From Opitutus sp. (GTDB lineage Bacteria; Verrucomicrobiota; Verrucomicrobiia; Opitutales; Opitutaceae): DNA of 43,533 nucleotides. The position numbers were made by a program, and so were the translations under genes. The notes below the pieces were generated by a model. It was given only the letters and a program-made list of their open reading frames with translations. It did no database searches and was not told the origin of the DNA. The stretch spans positions 1-43,533 of the forward strand of contig PNKG01000003.1 in NCBI GenBank assembly GCA_013822585.1. The letters run 5' to 3'. Shown here in pieces: positions 35,456-42,759 of this stretch. Each line of letters starts with the position of its first letter. The first letter of the stretch is position 1.

Positions 35456-36520
35456 ATGAAAAAACTCCTCTTCCTCGACCGCGACGGCACCCTGATCGAC
35501 GAACCCCCCGACCGGCAGGTCGACCGGCTCGACAAGTTCGCCCTCGAACCCGATGTCGTGCCGGCGTTGCGGCGCTTCGCCGAAGCCGGCTACACGTTCG
35601 TCCTGGTCACGAATCAGGACGGACTCGGCACACCCAGCTTCCGCGAAAGCGAATTCCGCCCGCTGCAGGACCTGCTGCTCCGCATCCTCGAGTCGCAGGG
35701 CATTCGCTTCGAGGCCGTCCGCATCTGCCCGCACACCGCCGCCGACCGCTGCGACTGCCGCAAGCCCAGGCCCGGCCTCGTGCTCGACTACCTGCGCGAC
35801 ACCGCGTGGGACCGCGGGGCCTCCGCCGTCATCGGCGACCGCGAAACCGACCTGCAACTCGCCGACGCGCTCGGCGTGCGCGGGCTGCGCTACGACCGCA
35901 AGGCCGGCGGCTGGTCCGCACTCGCGCGCCAGGTGCTCGACGCCCCGCGCAGAGCCACCGTCCGCCGCGAGACCAAGGAGACGAAGATCACCGTCTCGGT
36001 CGACCTCGACGCCCCGGGACCGGTGGCGCTCCGCACCGGCCTCGGCTTTTTCGACCACATGCTCGAACAGATCGCGCGCAACGCCGGCATCGCTCTCGAG
36101 ATCGCCTGCGAGGGCGACCTGCACATCGACGAGCACCACACCATCGAGGACACCGGCCTCGCCCTCGGCACCGCGCTGCGGCAGGCGCTCGGCGACAAAC
36201 GCGGCATCGGCCGCTACGGCTTCATCCTGCCGATGGACGAGGCCAAGGCCGAGGTTGCACTCGATCTCAGCGGGCGCGCCTGGTTGGTCTTCGACGCGCA
36301 ATTCCCGCGCGAGCGCGTCGGCGAGATGCCGACTGAAATGGTTTCGCACTTCTTCAAGTCGGTCAGCGACACCCTCGCCGCCACGCTCCACATGAAGGCC
36401 ACCGGCGACAACGCGCACCACATGGTCGAGGCGCTGTTCAAAGGCTTCGGCCGCGCCCTGCGCCCCGCCATCGCCCGCGGCACCGGCGGCGACATCCCCA
36501 GCTCGAAAGGCGTGTTATGA
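35456..36520 (+). CDS. hisB: bifunctional histidinol-phosphatase / imidazoleglycerol-phosphate dehydratase
   Basis: HAD motif LFLDRDGTLIDEPPD fused to IGPD domain GLGFFDHMLEQIARN...DEHHTIEDTG...HHMVEALFK. Confidence 0.95.
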   Translation: MKKLLFLDRDGTLIDEPPDRQVDRLDKFALEPDVVPALRRFAEAGYTFVLVTNQDGLGTPSFRESEFRPLQDLLLRILESQGIRFEAVRICPHTAADRCDCRKPRPGLVLDYLRDTAWDRGASAVIGDRETDLQLADALGVRGLRYDRKAGGWSALARQVLDAPRRATVRRETKETKITVSVDLDAPGPVALRTGLGFFDHMLEQIARNAGIALEIACEGDLHIDEHHTIEDTGLALGTALRQALGDKRGIGRYGFILPMDEAKAEVALDLSGRAWLVFDAQFPRERVGEMPTEMVSHFFKSVSDTLAATLHMKATGDNAHHMVEALFKGFGRALRPAIARGTGGDIPSSKGVL

Positions 36521-36564
36521 ACGCGCGTCGATCGTCTTTCGTTCGCGCCGCCGGCGAACCGCAA

Positions 36565-36690
36565 AAACGCCAACCCCCGGCCTCCACGCACCAAGGAAGC
36601 CCTGAATGCCAAACTCGTCCGTTGGCGTTTGGCTCTTGGTGTTTCTCTGGGTCTTGGATGTTGGAGAGTGGAGTTGTTCTCCGATTTTTC
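36565..36690. repeat. TTGG-rich dispersed-type repeat with interleaved inverted segments
   Basis: AAACGCCAAC (36565-36574)/GTTGGCGTTT (36621-36630) and CACCAAG (36589-36595)/CTTGGTG (36635-36641), then repeated TTGG every 6-15 nt. Confidence 0.55.
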
Positions 36691-36716
36691 CTCTCACCCT
36701 CTCTTTCACTCCCCTC

Positions 36717-37307
36717 ATGCTAGCCATCGTCGACAGCGGCGGCGCCAACATCGCCTCGGTGCGTTTCGCCCTCGAACGCCTCGGCGGGCGCGGCCAACTG
36801 ACGGCCGATCCGGCGGTCATCCGCGCGGCCGACCGCGTGATCCTGCCCGGCGTGGGCTCAGCCCCGGAAGGCATGAAGCGCCTGCACGCCAAGGGCCTGG
36901 TCGACTGCGTCCGCGCGCTCACCCAACCCGTGCTGGGCATCTGTCTCGGCATGCAGCTCCTCTTCGAGGCCTCCGCCGAAGGCGAAGTCCCGTCGCTCGG
37001 CCTGCTGCCCGGCCGCGTGGACCGCCTGCCGGAGTCTCCGGGCATCACGGTCCCGCACATGGGGTGGAACACGCTCGAAACCCTCCGCGCCACGCCCCTG
37101 CTCCGCGGCCTGCCGCCGGACGCCCGTTTCTACTTCGTGCACAGCTACGCCGCGCCGGTCACAGCGGACACCCTCGCCGCCGCGACCCACGGTGCCCGCT
37201 TTGCCGCCGTCGTGCAGCGCGGCAATATTTCCGGCGTGCAATTCCACCCCGAGCGCTCCGGCCCCGCCGGCGCGCAACTCCTCAAGAACTTCCTCACCCA
37301 CACCTGA
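36717..37307 (+). CDS. hisH: imidazole glycerol phosphate synthase subunit HisH
   Basis: MLAIVDSGGANIASVRFALERLG, GICLGMQLLF, PHMGWNTL, GVQFHPERSG. Confidence 0.95.
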   Translation: MLAIVDSGGANIASVRFALERLGGRGQLTADPAVIRAADRVILPGVGSAPEGMKRLHAKGLVDCVRALTQPVLGICLGMQLLFEASAEGEVPSLGLLPGRVDRLPESPGITVPHMGWNTLETLRATPLLRGLPPDARFYFVHSYAAPVTADTLAAATHGARFAAVVQRGNISGVQFHPERSGPAGAQLLKNFLTHT

Positions 37308-37318
37308 CGGCGGAACCC

Positions 37319-37341
37319 TTCATGCCGTAATACGGCATGAA
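37319..37341. promoter_or_regulatory. perfect odd palindrome, 11-bp arms and 1-nt centre
   Basis: TTCATGCCGTA-A-TACGGCATGAA in the hisH-hisA spacer. Confidence 0.7.
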
Positions 37342-37370
37342 CGCCGGGACCACTTCCCCCTGCCAGTTCA

Positions 37371-38113
37371 TGATCGTCTATCCCGCCATCGACCTGCGCC
37401 GCGGGCGCGTCGTGCGCCTGACCGAAGGCCGCTTCGAGGCCGAGACCGCCTACCACGACGACCCCGTCGCCGTCGCGCGCGGGTTCAAGGCCGCCGGCGC
37501 CGCCTGGCTGCACCTCGTCGATCTCGACGGGGCCAAAGATCCCACCCAGCGGCAGACGCGGCTCGTGGCCGAGATCGTCCGGGCCGCTGGCCTGCGCGTG
37601 CAATCCGGCGGCGGCGTCCGCGAGGAGGCGCACGTCCGTGCACTGCTCGACGCCGGCGTCGAGCGCGTGATCGTCGGCAGCCTCGCCGTGAAACAGCCGG
37701 CCCTCGTCGGCGCCTGGCTGGAGTCGTTCGGCCCGGAGAAGATCGTGCTCGCGCTGGATGTGCGCCTCGCCGCCGGCGTGCCGCTGATCGCCGTCGCCGG
37801 CTGGCAGGCCGACAGCGGCGTCACGCTCGACGCCACGCTCCGCACCTTCCTGCCGCGCGGGTTGCGCCACATTCTCTGCACCGATATCTCGCGCGACGGC
37901 AAGCTCACCGGCCCGAACTTCGCGCTTTACGCCGCGCTCCGGCGCGATTTTCCAACGCTCGCGGTGCAGGCGTCCGGCGGCGTGTCCTCGCTCGCCGACC
38001 TCCGCCGCCTCCAGGCGGAGGGCGCGCCCGGCGCCATCGTCGGCCGCGCGCTCTACGAAAACAGGTTCACCCTCAAGGAGGCATTGGCCGTCCCATCTTT
38101 CTCTGAATCGTGA
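37371..38113 (+). CDS. hisA: phosphoribosylformimino-5-aminoimidazole carboxamide ribotide isomerase
   Basis: [69 protein letters not shown]. Confidence 0.95.
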
Positions 38114-38203
38114 TCTCTGTCTTCTCCCCCATTCATCCGCGTTCCATCCTGCCAATCCTGAGATCGGGAAAGGCTTCCGCCCTTCCGCCCCCGCGCATGC
38201 TTC

Positions 38204-38243
38204 CGCTTCAGCCCTTCAGTTTTTCAGTCCTTCAGCCCTTCAT
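38204..38243 (+). repeat. period-8 pyrimidine-rich array before hisF
   Basis: CGCTTCAG|CCCTTCAG|TTTTTCAG|TCCTTCAG|CCCTTCAT. Confidence 0.75.
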
Positions 38244-38252
38244 TTCCCTCCC

Positions 38253-39020
38253 ATGCTAGCCCGCCGCATCATCCCCTGCCTCGACGTCCGCGCCGGCCGC
38301 GTCGTCAAGGGCGTGCAGTTCCGCCAGCACGAGGACGTGGGCGACATCCTCGAACTGGCCCGGCGCTACCGCGACGCGGGCGCGGACGAGATCGTCTTCT
38401 ACGACATCACCGCGAGCAGCGACGGACGGACCGTGTCGGCCGACTGGGTGGAGAGCGTCGCGCGCGTGCTCGACGTGCCGTTCTGCGTCGCGGGCGGCAT
38501 CCGTTCCCTGGATGATGCGCGCCGCCTCCTGCACAGCGGCGCCGACAAGGTCTCGCTCAACTCCCCCGCGCTCGAAAACCCCGCGCTCGTCACCCGCCTC
38601 GCCGCCGAGTTCGGTTCGCAGGCCGTCGTCGTGGGCATCGATTCGCGGGCGGAGCACGGCGACTACTTCGTGAAGCAATACACCGGCGATCCGGACAAGA
38701 CCCGCGCCACGCGCTGGCGCACGGTCGACTGGGCCCGGGAGGCGCAGCGCCTCGGCGCGGGCGAGGTCGTGCTCAACTGCATGAATCAGGACGGCGTGCG
38801 CGGCGGCTACGATCTCGCGCAGCTCAAGCTCGTGCGCGCCGCGCTCACCATCCCGCTCGTCGCCTCGGGCGGCGCGGGCGCGCCGGAGCACTTCCGCGAT
38901 GTGTTCCGCGCCGCCGGCGTCGACGGCGCGCTCGCCGCGTCGGTTTTCCACAAAGGCACGATCCGCATTCCCGACCTGAAATCCTACCTCGCCCGCGAGG
39001 GCGTGTGCGTCCGCACCTGA
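38253..39020 (+). CDS. hisF: imidazole glycerol phosphate synthase subunit HisF
   Basis: [77 protein letters not shown]. Confidence 0.95.
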   Translation: MLARRIIPCLDVRAGRVVKGVQFRQHEDVGDILELARRYRDAGADEIVFYDITASSDGRTVSADWVESVARVLDVPFCVAGGIRSLDDARRLLHSGADKVSLNSPALENPALVTRLAAEFGSQAVVVGIDSRAEHGDYFVKQYTGDPDKTRATRWRTVDWAREAQRLGAGEVVLNCMNQDGVRGGYDLAQLKLVRAALTIPLVASGGAGAPEHFRDVFRAAGVDGALAASVFHKGTIRIPDLKSYLAREGVCVRT

Positions 39021-39031
39021 ACCCAGACCTC

Positions 39032-39124
39032 AACCACAAATGAACACCGATGGACACAGATCGAGGACGCGGCTTCGTTCGCTTTCTCCGTTCATCTGAG
39101 CGCATCTGTGTCCATCTGTGGTTT
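39032..39124. repeat. inverted pair of ACCACNNATGNACACNGATG dispersed-type repeat
   Basis: AACCACAAATGAACACCGATGGACACAGAT (39032-39061) versus reverse complement of 39091-39124. Confidence 0.65.
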
Positions 39125-39134
39125 CTCCCCTCCG

Positions 39135-39749
39135 ATGAATTCTCTTCCGACTCTCGACTGGCAAAAGGGCGGCGGCCTCCTTCCCGCCATCGTCCAGGAT
39201 GCCGACACCCAACAGGTGCTGATGCTCGGCTACATGAACGCCGCGGCGCTCGAGCAGACGCTCGCGACGAAGCGCGTGACGTTCTTCTCGCGCGCGAAGA
39301 GCCGCCCGTGGGTGAAAGGCGAGACGTCCGGGCACTACCTCGATCTCGTCAATGTGGAGGCCGACTGCGACGCGGACGCCCTGCTCGTGCGGGCGCGACC
39401 GAACGGCCCGACGTGCCATCGGGGCACCTGCAGCTGCTTCGGCGAGGGCGGCGCGAGCGGCGTCGGCTTCCTCGCCGAACTCGAGCGCCTCGTGACGCAG
39501 CGCATCGCCTCCGGCGACGAAAAGAGCTACACGGCCAAGCTCGTCCGCGAGGGCGTGAGGCGCGTGGCGCAGAAGGTCGGCGAGGAGGGCGTGGAAACGG
39601 CGCTCGCCGCCACCGCGGGCGACCACGCTGAACTCGCCGGCGAAGCGGCCGACCTGCTCTACCACCTCATCGTGCTGCTGCGCGCCAAGGGCCTCACGCT
39701 CGGCGACGCGCTCGCGGTCTTGGAAAAACGCCACGCGGCGAAGAAATAG
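39135..39749 (+). CDS. hisIE: bifunctional phosphoribosyl-AMP cyclohydrolase / phosphoribosyl-ATP pyrophosphatase
   Basis: DTQQVLMLGYMNAAAL, FFSRAKSRPWVKGETSG, CHRGTCSCF, EEGVETALAATAGD. Confidence 0.95.
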   Translation: MNSLPTLDWQKGGGLLPAIVQDADTQQVLMLGYMNAAALEQTLATKRVTFFSRAKSRPWVKGETSGHYLDLVNVEADCDADALLVRARPNGPTCHRGTCSCFGEGGASGVGFLAELERLVTQRIASGDEKSYTAKLVREGVRRVAQKVGEEGVETALAATAGDHAELAGEAADLLYHLIVLLRAKGLTLGDALAVLEKRHAAKK

Positions 39750-39763
39750 TCGGTTCACGATAA

Positions 39764-39859
39764 TGTAGGGCGTGGTCTCCCGACCCCGCCGGTATCGGCC
39801 GCGAGAGCGCGCGAAAAGCCCGAGAAGAAGGAGGCGGGGTCGGGAGACCCCACCCTACA
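39764..39859. repeat. inverted REP pair, TGTAGGGCGTGGTCTCCCGACCCCGCC family
   Basis: 39764-39790 and 39833-39859 reverse complements with 2 mismatches in 27, 42-nt spacer, GTAG feet outward. Confidence 0.85.
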
Positions 39860-39901
39860 GTGTTTGCGGAGGTGCGTTGAGGGGTCGCGCGCCCTTTTCG
39901 C

Positions 39902-40468
39902 TCAGTCTTCCTTCGGGGCCGGCAGCTCCGCGACCATCTGGAAGCGCACGCGCACGTTGGGGTCGACCTTGAGCACGCCCATCCTGCGGATGGCCTTCAG
40001 CCCCCAGGTGCGATAGTCGACCGTGACCTCGCCCCTGATCGTGTAGCCGCGGCCGGCGCGGGTCACGTTGACGGGGAATTCGACGCGCTCGGTGACGCCG
40101 TGGAAGGTGAGCTTGCCGTTGGCCTGGCCCTGACCGTCGGGAGCGAGCGCGAGCACGCCGAGTTCGAACAGACCCGCGGCGTCGGCGCTGCCGAGCCATT
40201 CCATCATGTGGTGGTCCCGCTTCTCCTCGCCCGTCTTCAGGTCGGCAAATCGGAAGTCGAACCTGGCGCTTTTGATCTTGTTCGCCGGGTCGACGCCGAT
40301 CGCCGCCTGGAACTTGTCCAGCCGCCCGGTGAACGAGCCAACGGTGGCTTTAACGTCGACGTCGACGAAGGACTTCTCGCGGTCGATTTTCAGTGCTTGG
40401 TCTGCCGCGAACAGCGACGAAACGGCCAGCAGCGCGAACATCACGGGGAGCGGGCGGAGCGCTTTCAT
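39902..40468 (-). CDS. YceI family protein, exported
   Basis: Signal peptide; IDREKSFVDVDVKATVGSFTGRLDKF, GKLTFHGVTERVEFPVNVTRAGRGYTIRGEVTVDYRTWGL. Confidence 0.85.
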   Translation of the reverse strand: MKALRPLPVMFALLAVSSLFAADQALKIDREKSFVDVDVKATVGSFTGRLDKFQAAIGVDPANKIKSARFDFRFADLKTGEEKRDHHMMEWLGSADAAGLFELGVLALAPDGQGQANGKLTFHGVTERVEFPVNVTRAGRGYTIRGEVTVDYRTWGLKAIRRMGVLKVDPNVRVRFQMVAELPAPKED

Positions 40469-40561
40469 GGGGTGCACCATGCCGATCCGCGGCGGCAGCG
40501 CAAATCCGCAGTCGCTTCGCGCGCAGGGATGCGTATGTCTTCCGCCAACCCCACCCCGACC

Positions 40562-41044
40562 ATGAGCGAACGCCAGACCGCCGACCAGTGGTTCGCCGAA
40601 TACGGCGAGAGCCACCAGAACCGCATCAACAAGACCATCCATTGGCTCTGTGTGCCGACGATCTTTTACTGCGTGCTCGGCCTGATCTGGTCGATTCCGG
40701 TCGGCGGCGCCCTTGTCACCGCGATGCCGTGGTTCAACTGGACGCAGCCGGTCGCGCTCGCCGTGCTGTTCTTCTACCTGCGCCTGTCGATGCCGCTGGC
40801 GGTCGGGATGTTCCTCTTCATGGGCCTGTGCTACGGACTGATCGAGTGGCAGCACGCCGCCGGTTGCCCGGTGCCGGTGTGGAAAAGCAGCCTCGCGCTC
40901 TTCGTCGCGGCGTGGATCGGCCAGTTCATCGGCCACAAGATCGAGGGCAAGAAGCCGTCGTTTTTCCACGACGCGGTCTTCCTCCTCATCGGTCCGGCGT
41001 GGCTGATGCACTTCGTCTACCGCCGGCTCGGCTGGCGGTATTGA
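40562..41044 (+). CDS. DUF962 / Mpo1-like membrane protein
   Basis: WFAEYGESHQNRINKTIHWLCVPTIFYCVLGLIW...IGQFIGHKIEGKKPSFFHD. Confidence 0.85.
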   Translation: MSERQTADQWFAEYGESHQNRINKTIHWLCVPTIFYCVLGLIWSIPVGGALVTAMPWFNWTQPVALAVLFFYLRLSMPLAVGMFLFMGLCYGLIEWQHAAGCPVPVWKSSLALFVAAWIGQFIGHKIEGKKPSFFHDAVFLLIGPAWLMHFVYRRLGWRY

Positions 41045-41067
41045 GGAGCAAGGAGGCAGGCCGTCTT

Positions 41068-41140
41068 ACCCGGTAGCGGAAGCCGTGAGGCTTTCGCGGC
41101 ATGGGCGAAGGCGAAATTCTCCCGGATTCCGCTACCCGGG
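41068..41140. repeat. inverted REP pair, GGTAGCGGAAGCCGTGAGGCTTTCGC family
   Basis: 41068-41097 versus reverse complement of 41111-41140; GTAG foot present. Confidence 0.65.
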
Positions 41141-41181
41141 CCTGATGTTCCGCCCTCGGTCCGCCGTCCCCCGGCAATCCC

Positions 41182-41646
41182 TTACCCGCGGCCGCCGCGA
41201 AGCACGACGACGTTGGCGAGGTCGTTCTTCTCGAACTCGGCCCAGTAGCGTTCCTCGATCTTCTTGAGCGCGTCCTCCTCGGAGGGCGGCGGTTCGACGC
41301 CCGGCGTCTCGAGCGCGCGTTTCGCCGCGGCGCCGGCGTGGTCGCGGTCGGCGAGGCGCTGGACGAGTTCGTGCCAGAAGGCGTCGTTTTGGAAGTCGAG
41401 CTGGATCTCCTTCATGCGCTCGTCCTCGGCGAGTTTGCCCGAGGGTTGGAGCGTGCCGTCGCCGCGCTCCTCCACGAGGTCGGCGCAACCCATCTCGGTC
41501 GCCAGCTCCATCAGCCGCTGGTCGAGGGCGAAGTAGCGCTTGGCCGCGGCGGTGTCCTCGCCCTGGTAACCGGTGACGGCCCACATGCCGAGGTGGACGA
41601 GTTCGAGGAGCTGGCGGTATTCCTTCGCGGTGAACGAAACTTTCAT
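41182..41646 (-). CDS. hypothetical protein
   Basis: Coherent ORF MKVSFTAKEYRQLLELVHLGMWAVTGYQ...LANVVVLRGGRG. Confidence 0.6.
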   Translation of the reverse strand: MKVSFTAKEYRQLLELVHLGMWAVTGYQGEDTAAAKRYFALDQRLMELATEMGCADLVEERGDGTLQPSGKLAEDERMKEIQLDFQNDAFWHELVQRLADRDHAGAAAKRALETPGVEPPPSEEDALKKIEERYWAEFEKNDLANVVVLRGGRG

Positions 41647-41754
41647 GGCGAAGGCCAACGGTTGCCCGCGCCCCGCGCCCCGCAAGCGCGAAGTGGGCGC
41701 GCGGATGCGCCTCGAAGGCAACCGTTCGTAGATTGATCGCTTGCGATTTTCGGC

Positions 41755-42759
41755 GTGCCGGGTAGCCAGCTCATCGTGGTGGCAAACAAACCCATTACCA
41801 TTGCGAGCCGCTTCTCGCCCGATGAACAGGCCGTGTTGCACCAAGGAGATTGTCTCGATCTGCTGCGCCATATTCCTGATCGAAGCGTGCGCCTGGTGGT
41901 CACCTCCCCGCCTTACAATCTCGGGAAGGCATACGAGCGCCGCCAGACAATCGCCGACTACCTTGCCTTTCAAACCCGGGTGATCGAAGAATCTGTTCGG
42001 ACGCTTGTCGACGGAGGCAGCCTCTGCTGGCAGGTGGGCAATCACGTCCAAAAATCCACCTCAAGCTCGATTCTCCCGCTCGACATTCTCCTGTATCCGG
42101 CGTTTGCGAACCTGGGCTTGCGACTGAGGAACCGCGTGATCTGGCATTTCGAGCACGGGCTTCATTGCACCAACCGGTTGTCCGGACGCTACGAAACTGT
42201 GCTTTGGTTCACCAAGGGTGAGGCTTACTACTTCGACGTGGATCCGATCCGTGTCCCGCAAAAATACCCGGGCAAGAAATATTTCAAGGGGCCGCGCGCC
42301 GGCCAATATTCCTGCAACCCGCTCGGCAAGAACCCGGGCGATGTGTGGATCATCCCCAACGTCAAGAGCAACCACGTCGAGAAGACAGGCCACCCCTGCC
42401 AATTTCCCGTCGAATTGATCGAACGGCTCGTCTTGTCTCTCACCGCCCCCGGCGAATGGGTTCTCGACCCCTTCGTGGGCGTGGGCACCTCCATCGTGGC
42501 CGCCGTCCGCCACCAGCGCCGCGGCGCCGGAGCGGAGAAAGACGCCCGCTACGCCGCCATTGCACGCCAACGGATCGATCTGGCGCTGCGCGGCGAATTG
42601 AAGACCCGCCCGATGCAGAAGCCGGTTTTCAACCCAAAAGACGCCGGTCTCAATCTCACCACCGCCCCATGGGGCGGCTCCACGGGCACCTACGCCGAAC
42701 CCACCGTTCGCCAGCTCAAGTTCTTCGAGCCGAAGTCCGAACGCACCCGCGTCAAATGA
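41755..42759 (+). CDS. site-specific DNA methyltransferase (N4/N6 class, type II R-M)
   Basis: TSPPYNLG catalytic motif, VLDPFVGVGTSIVAAV AdoMet motif; overlaps downstream endonuclease by ATGA. Confidence 0.92.
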   Translation: MPGSQLIVVANKPITIASRFSPDEQAVLHQGDCLDLLRHIPDRSVRLVVTSPPYNLGKAYERRQTIADYLAFQTRVIEESVRTLVDGGSLCWQVGNHVQKSTSSSILPLDILLYPAFANLGLRLRNRVIWHFEHGLHCTNRLSGRYETVLWFTKGEAYYFDVDPIRVPQKYPGKKYFKGPRAGQYSCNPLGKNPGDVWIIPNVKSNHVEKTGHPCQFPVELIERLVLSLTAPGEWVLDPFVGVGTSIVAAVRHQRRGAGAEKDARYAAIARQRIDLALRGELKTRPMQKPVFNPKDAGLNLTTAPWGGSTGTYAEPTVRQLKFFEPKSERTRVK

